A DNA stretch of 64,000 bases from Alphaproteobacteria bacterium LSUCC0396 (GTDB lineage: Bacteria > Pseudomonadota > Alphaproteobacteria > Puniceispirillales > Puniceispirillaceae): contig CP166131.1 in assembly GCA_041228345.1 (NCBI GenBank), positions 682,001 through 746,000 on the forward strand. The letters run 5' to 3'. The notes beneath the pieces are model-generated. The model was not told the origin of the DNA. It saw only the letters and a list, made by a program, of their open reading frames with translations, and ran no database searches. Within the stretch, counting starts at the first letter, position 1. Every line of letters starts with the position of its first letter. Of the stretch, positions 48,150 through 56,400 are shown one piece after another. The position numbers and the translations under genes are program-made.

Positions 48150-48410
48150 TGATGGTTTTGCACAAGTTCTGCGAAAATGCCCTAATTTGCGGATGTCGCC
48201 GTAAAATTTACATTGATCTAAGCCGTTTTCTCTCTTGAAATATTTTAACTTACTGTTTTCATTCATTTAAATTTTTATGCCTATTTTTTAGGCAAAGAGT
48301 ATTTTTTTGTAGAAAAACAGTAAGCCATAAAAATTTTTGAGGGTTTTTCCACAGGTTTATCCCCAGCTTTCGTGGAAAACAATTTTTCGCTTTTTCGTGT
48401 CATTATCACA
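48150..48410. other. Candidate replication origin (AT-rich, DnaA-box-like)
   Basis: Within the 563-bp gap between uvrB and uvrC, bases about 48225-48345 are very AT-rich. DnaA-box-like matches (TTWTNCACA) occur: TTTTGCACA at 48156, TTTTCCACA at 48344-48352, TTATCCCCA near 48357 and, on the other strand, TTTTCCACG near 48371; ATTATCACA at about 48402 is weaker. AT-rich DNA beside clustered boxes is the usual oriC layout. The known alphaproteobacterial origins lie near hemE or dnaA, neither of which is here, so this is only a candidate. No CtrA-type TTAA-N7-TTAA pair was found. Confidence 0.4.
48249..48324. repeat. Concentric inverted repeat, 76 bp
   Basis: Outer arms CTTACTGTTTT (48249-48259) and AAAACAGTAAG (48314-48324) are perfectly complementary over 11 bp. 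Inner arms TGCCTA and TAGGCA (48278-48294) enclose a T5 loop. The two centres differ by only half a base, and the spacers between arms are 19 nt (left) and 20 nt (right) of almost pure AT. It could form a cruciform or RNA hairpin. The inner hairpin alone could weakly terminate uvrB. Confidence 0.85.
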
Positions 48411-48630
48411 CCTGATTCGCCGCCGCTGAATTACCCTTCACCCGCCACAGCCAATTCGTTTAACAACGCCCGCTATGGCGCCCGCGTCTGGACAGCCTGA
48501 TCTGCAAAAAAGAGGCAGTGATCCCCCCGTTAGCGGCAATGACTTTACCGCAGAAATTTCTTATAGTGGCACCATCATAGAGGCCGCCGCCAAAACCAAC
48601 AGCAGTTAACCCTAGGATGGTATCAACATT

Positions 48631-50514
48631 GTGGATGACGCCCTTAATATGCCGCCAAATTTAAAACGCGGCATTACCTATTTAAAATCCGAGCTAAAAA
48701 CGCTGCCAAGTCAGCCCGGGGTTTACCGCATGCATAATGAGGCGGGCGAGGTGCTGTATGTTGGCAAGGCGCGCAATCTCGTTCGGCGGGTCACCAGCTA
48801 TACCCAGCCCAACCGTCTGTCGAACCGGATCATGCGAATGGTTGGCGAGACCAAGAAATTGGAAGTCATCGTCACAAAGTCGGAAATTGAGGCACTGCTG
48901 CTTGAATCAAACCTGATCAAGAAGATGAAGCCGCGCTATAATATTCTGCTTCGCGATGATAAAAGCCTGCCGCAAATCCTGCTGACTGACGACCATGAAT
49001 TTGGACAGCTGACCAAGCATCGCGGCCGAAAAAACCGCAAGGGAGATTATTACGGGCCATTTGCTTCGGCAGGTTCGGTTAACCGCACTGTTGCCGATCT
49101 GGCGCGTGCCTTTATGCTGCGTACCTGTTCGGACAATGTATTTTCCGGCCGCACACGCCCCTGTTTGCAATATCAGATAAAACGCTGTTCAGGGCCATGT
49201 GTTGGGCTGGTCAGTCGCGAGGATTATGCCAAACAAATGGCGCAGGCACGTCGGTTTTTAGATGGCGGGTCAGCCGATGTTCAGCGTGAATATGCGGCCC
49301 GGATGCACGCCGCCGCTGAAGCGCTGGAATTTGAAAAAGCTGCTATCTGGCGTAATCGAATTCGCGCATTGACCGGCATTCAGGCCAATCAAGATATCAA
49401 CCTGCCAACCGTTAGCGACGCCGACATCATCGCCGCCGCGCGCAGTGGCGAGCGAAGCTGTATTCAGATATTCTTTATTCGTGGCGGTTCCAACTATGGC
49501 AATCGCTCATACTTCCTGACCCATCTTACCGATACTCCGGCGCATGAGGTGATTGGCGCCTTTATTGGTCAGTTTTATGAAGATAAGGAAGCACCTGCCG
49601 AGATCATGCTTAGCGAAATGCCCGAAGATCACCTGCTGCTTGCCGAGGCGCTTAGCCGGAATGCCGGCCATAAGGTCGTGCTGAGCCAGCCGGTTCGCGG
49701 CAATCGTCGCAAGGTTACCGACATGGCGCTAAAGAACGCCGAAGAAGCATTGTCACGCCACCTCGCCAATGCCTCGTCACAGCGCCGCCTTTTACGCGAA
49801 TTAGCGGCCGTGCTCGACCTTCAGGAACCGCCGAACCGTATTGAAATCTATGATAATTCACACATTCAGGGGAAACATGCTGTTGGCGGCATGGTTGTTG
49901 CCGGACCTGATGGGTTTGAAAAAGGCGCTTATCGACGGTTTAACATTAAGGATGAGGGCAAATTTGCCACTGCCATCGGTGATGATTTTGCGATGATGCG
50001 TCAGGTTATTCACCGCCGTTTCTCCCGCGCTCTAAAAGATGACGCTGATCGCCAATCTGGCAATTGGCCAGATCTATTAATGATTGACGGCGGTGTTGGC
50101 CAGCTATCGGCGGTACATCAGGCACTTGACGATCTGGGGATTAATGATCTTGCGGTCGTGGCGATTTCAAAAGGGCCGGATCGGCACGCCGGACGCGAAC
50201 AATTCCATATCCGTGGCCGCCCAAGCTTTACCTTGCCTCCCGACAGTGCCGCCATGCATTTCTTGCAGCGACTTCGTGACGAATCACATCGTTATGCAAT
50301 CGGCACCCATCGTGCCAAACGCGCCAAGACCGAATTCACTAACCCATTAGATGCAGTGCCCGGCATCGGCCCAAAGCGCAAAAAGGCACTCCTTGCACAT
50401 TTCGGCTCGGCACGCGCGGTTTCGGCAGCTGGCTTGAGCGATTTGGAAGCCGTTGAAGGAATTTCGAAAAAATATGCTCAACAAATCTACGATTGGTTCT
50501 ATAGTGGCACCTAG
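48631..50514 (+). CDS. uvrC: Excinuclease ABC subunit C
   Basis: UvrC makes the two incisions that flank a lesion in nucleotide excision repair. The 627-residue product has the GIY-YIG domain (PSQPGVYRMHNEAGEVLYVGKARNLVRRV), the Cys-rich segment RPCLQYQIKRCSGPCVG, the UvrBC domain near residues 195-230, the RNase H-like endonuclease half with IEIYDNSHIQGKHAVGGMVV and LLMIDGGVGQL, and the C-terminal helix-hairpin-helix PGIGPKRKKALLAHFG. The start is uncertain: GTG 48631 or ATG 48649. About 220 bp of non-coding DNA with a short unsupported frame precede it. pgsA and moaD follow. Confidence 0.96.
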   Translation: MDDALNMPPNLKRGITYLKSELKTLPSQPGVYRMHNEAGEVLYVGKARNLVRRVTSYTQPNRLSNRIMRMVGETKKLEVIVTKSEIEALLLESNLIKKMKPRYNILLRDDKSLPQILLTDDHEFGQLTKHRGRKNRKGDYYGPFASAGSVNRTVADLARAFMLRTCSDNVFSGRTRPCLQYQIKRCSGPCVGLVSREDYAKQMAQARRFLDGGSADVQREYAARMHAAAEALEFEKAAIWRNRIRALTGIQANQDINLPTVSDADIIAAARSGERSCIQIFFIRGGSNYGNRSYFLTHLTDTPAHEVIGAFIGQFYEDKEAPAEIMLSEMPEDHLLLAEALSRNAGHKVVLSQPVRGNRRKVTDMALKNAEEALSRHLANASSQRRLLRELAAVLDLQEPPNRIEIYDNSHIQGKHAVGGMVVAGPDGFEKGAYRRFNIKDEGKFATAIGDDFAMMRQVIHRRFSRALKDDADRQSGNWPDLLMIDGGVGQLSAVHQALDDLGINDLAVVAISKGPDRHAGREQFHIRGRPSFTLPPDSAAMHFLQRLRDESHRYAIGTHRAKRAKTEFTNPLDAVPGIGPKRKKALLAHFGSARAVSAAGLSDLEAVEGISKKYAQQIYDWFYSGT

Positions 50515-50600
50515 CTAGCTAAAGGGGGGGGGTTCACCGTACCCTTTAATCGCGCTAGATTGTTAAAAAGGCCTCCAGCAAAAGGATCGCAGGCGCATTC

Positions 50601-51170
50601 ATGTTCACACTCGCTTCGCTTCCAAATTGGATGACCGTTATGCGCATCGCCATCACACCGCTTATTGCGGTATTGATCTGGAGTGATGTGGCACCGCTTT
50701 ATTATCAATTGGCGCTTTATCTCTATACAATTGCCAGCGTCACCGATTATGTCGACGGATATATTGCACGCCGGCTAAAGGTTGAGTCGCCGTTTGGCGA
50801 AATGCTCGATCCAATTGCTGACAAGCTGTTAATCGCGGCGGTTTTACTGGCGCTTGCCAGTGTCGAGACAAGCGGATGGTTGTTTCTCGTACCAGCTCTG
50901 ATTATCCTTATCCGAGAATTTATGATTTCGGGGTTGCGCGAATATTTGGCCAAACAAAATATCTCGGCACCAGTTACCCTGCTGGCAAAATGGAAAACCA
51001 CCGCACAAATTCTTGCGCTTGGCTTTCTGATGGGGGCGCCCGGCTTTCCCGGCTTTCCCTTTGCGCATGAGATCGGGCTGACATTATTGTGGGTTGCAGC
51101 CCTTTTGACCGTGCAAACAGGTTCGGGCTATGTCAAAGGCGCGCTGCGTCACGTTACTAGCCTGCGTTAG
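50601..51170 (+). CDS. pgsA: CDP-diacylglycerol-glycerol-3-phosphate 3-phosphatidyltransferase
   Basis: PgsA makes phosphatidylglycerol phosphate, the first step to PG and cardiolipin. The 189-residue membrane protein has the CDP-alcohol phosphotransferase motif DG-x2-AR-x8-G-x3-D-x3-D in YVDGYIARRLKVESPFGEMLDPIADK, with four or five hydrophobic segments. The ATG at 50601 starts MFTLASLPNWMTVMRIAITPL, the normal family start. A run of nine G (50524-50532) lies about 70 bp upstream in the uvrC-pgsA spacer. The uvrC-pgsA-moaD order is conserved in alphaproteobacteria. Confidence 0.94.
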   Translation: MFTLASLPNWMTVMRIAITPLIAVLIWSDVAPLYYQLALYLYTIASVTDYVDGYIARRLKVESPFGEMLDPIADKLLIAAVLLALASVETSGWLFLVPALIILIREFMISGLREYLAKQNISAPVTLLAKWKTTAQILALGFLMGAPGFPGFPFAHEIGLTLLWVAALLTVQTGSGYVKGALRHVTSLR

Positions 51171-51233
51171 ATAGCGCCTTAAACGGCATGATGATCGACG
51201 CTCAACGATAAATGACAAAAGAGACATAAAACA

Positions 51234-51485
51234 ATGAAGATTATGTATTTTGCCTGGCTGAAGGAACATACTGGCTGCTCATTTGAGGATATGCCAATTC
51301 CCGACGGCGTTGATACAGTCGGCGCATTAATCCCTTACATCACTCGCAAATCAGCCGGTCATAAAACCGCACTTGAAAATCTTGATGCGGTAAGGGTTGC
51401 GGTGAACCGTGTTTACGGTGATCTTACAACGCCGATCACTGATCGTGACGAAATTGCCTTTTTCCCGCCCGTTACAGGTGGCTAA
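51234..51485 (+). CDS. moaD: Molybdopterin synthase sulfur carrier subunit MoaD
   Basis: MoaD is a ubiquitin-like protein whose C-terminal thiocarboxylate gives sulfur to precursor Z. The 83-residue product has the fold and ends IAFFPPVTGG, with the required C-terminal Gly-Gly. MoaE, its catalytic partner, is often the next gene, but here the plus strand ends in a terminator and ilvE faces it. The carrier and the MsrP molybdoenzyme at 43.5 kb suggest a complete molybdopterin pathway elsewhere. Confidence 0.93.
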   Translation: MKIMYFAWLKEHTGCSFEDMPIPDGVDTVGALIPYITRKSAGHKTALENLDAVRVAVNRVYGDLTTPITDRDEIAFFPPVTGG

Positions 51486-51502
51486 AACATAACGGGTGAT
51501 GT

Positions 51503-51537
51503 AAAAAAACCACCAGCCGCATCGGGCTAGTGGTTTT
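51503..51537 (-). terminator. Rho-independent terminator of ilvE (bidirectional)
   Basis: AAAACCAC-C-AGCC pairs with GGCT-A-GTGGTTTT across a 6-nt loop. Read on the minus strand it is followed by seven T, so it terminates ilvE best. On the plus strand the stem ends in four T only and is weaker, but it may stop moaD as well. Confidence 0.88.
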
Positions 51538-51581
51538 CAGATAAAGTTATATATCAGTCCTATCGATTTGCAAGGCCACGC

Positions 51582-52457
51582 TTAGCCATGCACCAATGCG
51601 CTATAGCCTTCAACCATTTTTCGGCAGATATCACCCGGGGTGAAATGGTAATCGCCAATCCGCGATACCGGCGTTACCTCGGCGGCTGTGCCGGTCAGGA
51701 AACATTCCTTCATTGACGCCAGTTCCTCGGGCTTGATATGGCGCTCAATCACTTCGATCTGCATTGATCTTGCCATTTCGATCACGCTCTGCCGGGTGAT
51801 ACCGTTCAAAAAGCAATCGGCGATTGGCGTGTGCAAGGTACCATTTGCATCGAGAAAGAACACATTGGCACCAGTTGCCTCGGCCACATAGCCGCGATAA
51901 TCCATCATCAACGCATCCTGAAACCCTTTGCGCTCGGCCTCATGTTTGGACAGGGTGCAAATCATGTAAAGACCGGCAGCCTTGGCATGAACCGGCGCCG
52001 ACTCAGACGATGGCCGCTTCCAGCTAGCAATATCAAGAGTGATGCCCTTCATTTTTGTTTCCGGATCGAAATAGCTAGGCCATTCCCAAGCCGCAATGGC
52101 CAAATGCGCCGTCGTTTGCTGTGCCGAAATCGCCATCATCTCTGAACCGCGCCAGCAGAATGCCCGCACGTAACCATCGACAATATTATTGGCATCAAGG
52201 ACAGCCTGCTTGGCGGCATCCACCTCATCGTCCGAGATCGGCAAATCAAAATCCAGCATTTTGCTAGATTTGCGAAGCCGCTCTGTATGTTCGCGGCCTT
52301 TAAAGATTTTCCCGGCATAAACACGCTCGCCTTCAAACACCAGACTGGCGTAATGCAATCCATGACTTAAGGTGTGCGTTTTCGCGTCGCGCCATGGCAA
52401 AATCTCGCCATCCATCCAGATGCTACCATCGCGATCATCAAACGGAATTAACGCCAT
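51582..52457 (-). CDS. ilvE: Branched-chain amino acid aminotransferase
   Basis: The fold-type IV PLP aminotransferase makes Ile, Leu and Val from their keto acids. The 291-residue protein starts MALIPFDDRDGSIWMDGEILPWRDA in pieces, has LSHGLHYASLVFEGERVY, the PLP-Lys region VHAKAAGLYMICTLSKHEAERKGFQDALMMDYRGYVAEATGANVF in pieces, and ends TPVSRIGDYHFTPGDICRKMVEGYSALVHG. It matches the alphaproteobacterial IlvE subfamily. It is divergent from a MarR-type gene, as in the petPR-type neighbourhoods of this class. Confidence 0.94.
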   Translation of the reverse strand: MALIPFDDRDGSIWMDGEILPWRDAKTHTLSHGLHYASLVFEGERVYAGKIFKGREHTERLRKSSKMLDFDLPISDDEVDAAKQAVLDANNIVDGYVRAFCWRGSEMMAISAQQTTAHLAIAAWEWPSYFDPETKMKGITLDIASWKRPSSESAPVHAKAAGLYMICTLSKHEAERKGFQDALMMDYRGYVAEATGANVFFLDANGTLHTPIADCFLNGITRQSVIEMARSMQIEVIERHIKPEELASMKECFLTGTAAEVTPVSRIGDYHFTPGDICRKMVEGYSALVHG

Positions 52458-52579
52458 ATCATGTTCTCCCTAAAAACAGTCAAAGCTATTTTTCTCACGA
52501 ATTTAAATGGTTCCATTTCGGCCATTTCATGGTAAAGACTGAAGGTCTTTCTTATCACTCAAATTTCTTATTGGTCAAC

Positions 52580-53080
52580 ATGGCTGACGTAAAACCAATT
52601 GGCAAGGCTCTTTTTCTTCGCGAGGAAGAATTGCGTCGCGGCATTGAATTAATGTTCTTTGCCTACCGAGATTTTACCGGTGAAGCTGACTCGATTTTGG
52701 CCGAACAAAACATGGGACGGGCGCATCATCGGGCGATCTATTTCATTGGGCGCAATCCCGGTATCACAGTCAGCGACCTCTTGACGATTCTTTGTATTAC
52801 CAAGCAAAGCCTGTCGCGTGTTCTATCTGGGTTAATGAAAGACGGATATGTGACCCAAAAGCAAGGGCCATCCGACCGGCGTCAGCGGCTGCTTTATCTG
52901 ACCGAGACTGGTACGGCGCTGGAGACGCGCCTGACATCATTGCAAGGGCGGCGGTTTGCTGCCGCGTATCGCGAAGCGGGTGTTGATGCGGTTGATGGCT
53001 TTCAGCGCGTATTGCGGGGATTGCTTGACAACGATACGATCAATCAGATTGCCCAGCAGGATCGTTCAGCTGACGTTTGA
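52580..53080 (+). CDS. MarR-family regulator (PetP-like)
   Basis: The 166-residue winged-helix protein has MADVKPIGKALFLREEELRRGIELMF at its start, the HTH block HHRAIYFIGRNPGITVSDLLTILCITKQSLSRVLSGLMKDGYV and the wing PSDRRQRLLYLTETG, then helices for dimerisation. The start at 52580 was preferred over the earlier ATG at 52529 on family content; neither has a good ribosome binding site. The order MarR-type, OmpR-type, histidine kinase with a divergent ilvE matches the petP-petR layout of Rhodobacter. Ligand and targets are unknown. Confidence 0.8.
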   Translation: MADVKPIGKALFLREEELRRGIELMFFAYRDFTGEADSILAEQNMGRAHHRAIYFIGRNPGITVSDLLTILCITKQSLSRVLSGLMKDGYVTQKQGPSDRRQRLLYLTETGTALETRLTSLQGRRFAAAYREAGVDAVDGFQRVLRGLLDNDTINQIAQQDRSADV

Positions 53081-53174
53081 GCGAAATGACCACTGATGAC
53101 GAGCCACCAGCTTGTCCTAAAGTGACCTAACCTGTGCCGATATCGTTTTTGGCACCCAACCATTGAGGGACTGT

Positions 53175-53870
53175 ATGTCGAAGCATCACATCCTAGTCAT
53201 CGATGATGATGAACGGCTTCGTGTCCTGCTTCGCCGGTTTCTTGAAGAAAGCGGCTTTCGCGTCACCGACGCCGGTAATGCCAGTGATGCACGCCGCATT
53301 CTAGAAGGCGTTGCCTTTGATTTACTCGTTGTCGACATTATGATGCCGGGGGAAACCGGCCTCGAATTTCTAGCAGGTATCCGGAAAGAAAACACGGTTC
53401 CGGCGCTGTTTCTGACCGCAAAGTCGGATACAGAAAATCGCATTGAAGGGCTGGAGGCGGGCGCTGATGACTATATGTCAAAACCGTTTGAGCCGCGTGA
53501 ATTAGTTTTGCGGATCAAGCGTATCCTGCAACGCAACAGTGCCAGCGAAAATGTGAATACACTGGTCAATTTCGGGCCATTTCTGTTTGACCCCGATACC
53601 GGCATGCTATCCAAATCAGGCGAGCGGTTGCATATCACCACTGCCGAGCAGCAATTGCTGACCAGCTTTGGTAAACACCCCAATCAAATCCTGTCGCGCG
53701 ATGATCTGGGCGCAGCATTTGAGGGGCGCATGGAGGGCCGTTCGATTGACGTTGCGGTTGCCCGGCTTCGGCGCAAGCTGGAACCCGACCCCCGTCACCC
53801 TGTCTATTTACAGACTGTTCGGAACCACGGCTGGATGCTGCGCACCGACAGCACCCCACCACAGCGTTAG
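53175..53870 (+). CDS. OmpR-family response regulator (PetR-like)
   Basis: The 231-residue response regulator has a receiver domain with VIDDDERLR (acidic pocket), the phosphoacceptor Asp54 in LLVVDIMMPGETG, the TAKS switch residue block, and the Lys in DDYMSKPFEPREL. A winged-helix DNA-binding domain follows (about 135-228). GAGG six bases upstream of the ATG at 53175 supports that start over the ATG at 53163. The cognate kinase gene begins 12 bp downstream. In Rhodobacter, PetR is needed for cytochrome bc1 expression, but the regulon here is unknown. Confidence 0.9.
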   Translation: MSKHHILVIDDDERLRVLLRRFLEESGFRVTDAGNASDARRILEGVAFDLLVVDIMMPGETGLEFLAGIRKENTVPALFLTAKSDTENRIEGLEAGADDYMSKPFEPRELVLRIKRILQRNSASENVNTLVNFGPFLFDPDTGMLSKSGERLHITTAEQQLLTSFGKHPNQILSRDDLGAAFEGRMEGRSIDVAVARLRRKLEPDPRHPVYLQTVRNHGWMLRTDSTPPQR

Positions 53871-53882
53871 GCGGGGTTGATT

Positions 53883-55202
53883 ATGCAGCTGCGCGAGTTT
53901 CTTCCTAAAACGCTGTTTGGCCGGATGTTATCAATCATCCTTGTGCCAATGATTTTCGTGCAGGTGATTACCGTATTTATTTTCTATGAGCGCCATTGGG
54001 ATACGGTTACGCGTCATATGGCGCAAAATCTTGCAGGCGAAATAGGCCTGCTGATTGATAATTTAGGCACCCGCCCCGATCAGGCTGCGGTTGAGGCTGT
54101 GACGAACAAAGGCTGGCAATATTTTAACTTTCCAATCCATTTTCAGAATGATGCAATTTTGCCGAACAAGCCGCTTGGCCCGCCTGAAAGCTATGCCGAA
54201 ACGATGCTGCGACGCGAATTGAAAAACCGGCTTGCCCAGCCATGGGTTCTTGATACCAGCAGTCATCCCAATCTGATCTTTGTTGATTTGCAAATGGAAA
54301 ACGGTGTGTTGCGGATTTATGCCAGTCGCAAACGGATCTTCAGCTCGACCAGCTGGACTTTTATCAGCTGGACGGTTGGCAGCTCAATCATTTTGTTTGG
54401 CATTGCGCTGATGTTCTTGCGCGGGCAAGTACGGCCGATCCATCGTTTGGCTTCGGCTGCGCGCCAGCTTGGCCTTGGGCGGACGGCCCCCGACTACCGG
54501 CTGGAGGGGGCGCGTGAAGTGCGGCTGGCTGGCCGGGCATTTCAGGCAATGCGGTATCGGATAATGCGGCAATTGAACGAACGAACCGAAATGCTGGCCG
54601 GTGTTAGCCATGATTTACGCACCCCCCTCACCCGGATGCGGCTGCAACTGGCGCTGATGAAAGATAGTGCTGACACCAAAGCAATTGGCAGCGATATCAG
54701 CGAGATGGAAGAAATGATTGGTGGCTATCTTGCATTTGCCGCTGGAGAAGGCGACGAAAATCCGCAAGACATAGCCATTGATGAGATGCTGGACCGGCTT
54801 GTCACCCAAGCGCGTAAGGCGCATAAATTCGACATTGCCCTGTCGCCGGTTAAAGATGATATTCCGGTCTTTCCGATGCGCCGAAATGCTATTCAGCGTG
54901 CCTTTGCGAACATCATTTCAAACGCAATCCGCTATTCGTCAAGGACCGTTGTCTCGATCCGGCTGCGCAATGACGAGGTGATTATTACCTTTGACGATAA
55001 TGGCGCTGGCATCCCGCAAGAACGCCGCGCCGATGCGATCCGCCCGTTTATCCGGCTTGAGGAATCGCGGAATCGACGTACTGGCGGGGCTGGTCTTGGA
55101 TTATCAATCACCAGCGACATTATTCTTAGCCATGGCGGTGAGCTCGTCCTCGGCGACTCGCCCTTCGGCGGCTTGCGCGTCGTCATCAAGCTGCCGGTCT
55201 AA
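53883..55202 (+). CDS. EnvZ-type sensor histidine kinase
   Basis: The 439-residue kinase has a transmembrane helix at about residues 12-35 (MLSIILVPMIFVQVITVFIFY), a periplasmic sensor of about 120 residues, a second helix at about 160-182, a HAMP linker, and the DHp domain with the phosphorylated His243 in AGVSHDLRTPLTRMRLQLAL. The ATPase domain shows N box NAIRYSS, G1 FDDNGAGIP and G2 TGGAGLGLSI. The ATG at 53883 follows GGGG by six bases; a TTG at 53877 is also possible. It follows its response regulator directly, so the pair is one unit. The signal sensed is unknown. Confidence 0.9.
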   Translation: MQLREFLPKTLFGRMLSIILVPMIFVQVITVFIFYERHWDTVTRHMAQNLAGEIGLLIDNLGTRPDQAAVEAVTNKGWQYFNFPIHFQNDAILPNKPLGPPESYAETMLRRELKNRLAQPWVLDTSSHPNLIFVDLQMENGVLRIYASRKRIFSSTSWTFISWTVGSSIILFGIALMFLRGQVRPIHRLASAARQLGLGRTAPDYRLEGAREVRLAGRAFQAMRYRIMRQLNERTEMLAGVSHDLRTPLTRMRLQLALMKDSADTKAIGSDISEMEEMIGGYLAFAAGEGDENPQDIAIDEMLDRLVTQARKAHKFDIALSPVKDDIPVFPMRRNAIQRAFANIISNAIRYSSRTVVSIRLRNDEVIITFDDNGAGIPQERRADAIRPFIRLEESRNRRTGGAGLGLSITSDIILSHGGELVLGDSPFGGLRVVIKLPV

Positions 55203-55235
55203 ATTTTCCCTCGAAACTGGCATGCTGGCTTTAAA

Positions 55236-55574
55236 TTAGAACAGCTTGCCACCAGCTGGCACAATTTGATCCGGCGTCACCAGCACCACCTCACCATCCG
55301 CATCAGGCACCCCAAGGGTTAGGACCTCCGACATGAACGGCCCAATCTGCCGCGGCGGGAAATTCACCACTGCCATAACCTGCTTGCCGACCAAATCCTC
55401 GGGCTGATAATGTTTGGTAATCTGTGCTGATGATTTTCGCACCCCAACTGGCGCGCCAAAGTCAATTTCCAGCTTATAGGCGGGTTTGCGCGCTTCGGGA
55501 AACGGCAAGACGGCAATAATTTTACCGCAGCGTATATCCAGTTTTAAGAAATCATCATATGAGGCGTCAGTCAT
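55236..55574 (-). CDS. tRNA-binding domain protein (CsaA-like)
   Basis: The 112-residue protein is a stand-alone tRNA-binding OB-fold (as in CsaA and the C-terminal domain of MetRS): LDIRCGKIIAVLPFPEARKPAYKLEIDFGAPVGVRKSSAQITKHY, VVNFPPRQIGPFMSEVLTLGV and QIVPAGGKLF. The start MTDASYDDF lies at 55574, inside the end of the COQ9 gene, with 8 bp overlap. The frame is open further upstream but only as a shadow. It probably helps tRNA or peptide handling; the target is not known. Confidence 0.85.
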   Translation of the reverse strand: MTDASYDDFLKLDIRCGKIIAVLPFPEARKPAYKLEIDFGAPVGVRKSSAQITKHYQPEDLVGKQVMAVVNFPPRQIGPFMSEVLTLGVPDADGEVVLVTPDQIVPAGGKLF

Positions 55575-56259
55575 TATCAACGCCCCGACGACCTCTATCA
55601 TGACCATAATCATCGCCGGCAGCTGACCCTGCCTGATCACCGCGCCGGTCATCTGCAAACAGCCGCAGACTATGGCCCCATTCCTCTGCCTTAGTCATGT
55701 TATTATCAAGCGCCTTCATTGTCGCAGCAAGGTCTGCGCCGTCGTCTTTCATCCAGACCCGCGCCACGGTTAAAACCACGCCGATCACGCCCTTGACCCG
55801 CAGCATTCCCTGTAGCCCCCGCACCGGATCACCTGACATTACCAGAATCCTGCGAACCACGGCTTCTAATCCATCAAACAGCCGCAATGCCAATTCCGGG
55901 TGGCGCCGCGCCGCACGATTTAGATTCTCAATCTGCTGGCGATAAGGCGCGTAGGTTTCAAACCTGTGCAACAGGCCTTCAATGATCTTTTCACGGATCG
56001 ATACCGTGTCTTCATGTTGAATATCACCATAGGTTTCAAGCACTGTTTGATGATCAAGCGCGGCCATTTTCGCCAATAGCAGACGTTGCACACTGCCCCC
56101 AACTGCACCGGCAAGCCCATGATCAATACCGGCCATGTCAGAAACCATTTCCAGCTCGATCTGGTCAATATTATGGGTCGCCAACAGCGCCCAAGCAGCA
56201 TCAGCAAGCTCCGCTCGTTTTTCATCATTCATGTTTGGCGAGGTGGTATCCTGCGACAT
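55567..56259 (-). CDS. COQ9 family ubiquinone biosynthesis protein
   Basis: COQ9 binds isoprene lipids and presents precursors to COQ7 hydroxylase. The 230-residue protein has the TetR-like fold ALLATHNIDQIELEMVSDMAGID and the family C-terminal block MKALDNNMTKAEEWGHSLRLF. RVKGVIGVVLTVARVWMKDD matches the W-x-D-region of the family. The last 25 residues, rich in Asp and Gly, are unlike the family and overlap the next gene. Together with the polyprenyl synthase at 23.3 kb this points to ubiquinone synthesis. A 141-bp spacer precedes it. Confidence 0.82.
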   Translation of the reverse strand: MSQDTTSPNMNDEKRAELADAAWALLATHNIDQIELEMVSDMAGIDHGLAGAVGGSVQRLLLAKMAALDHQTVLETYGDIQHEDTVSIREKIIEGLLHRFETYAPYRQQIENLNRAARRHPELALRLFDGLEAVVRRILVMSGDPVRGLQGMLRVKGVIGVVLTVARVWMKDDGADLAATMKALDNNMTKAEEWGHSLRLFADDRRGDQAGSAAGDDYGHDRGRRGVDND

Positions 56260-56400
56260 CAGACATCCTTTTCATCAAAACGCAACCCAGCTAGCTAGAT
56301 GACACCAAAAAAAAATTGCCGCCATCATCCTGACCATGCTCCATGCTAGCACAGAATAGGAACTAATCTAAGCTACAGATATGCGTCTCTGCTAATAGGC

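Noticed and set aside
48279-48293. uvrB rho-independent terminator
   Set aside because: The 5-6 bp stem is AT-flanked and its loop is T-only; it lies over 200 bp from the stop and is part of a larger dyad, so a simple terminator is not convincing.
48475-48609. 44-codon frame MAPASGQPDLQKRG... upstream of uvrC
   Set aside because: No Shine-Dalgarno, low-information composition, and it overlaps the spacer that should carry the uvrC promoter.
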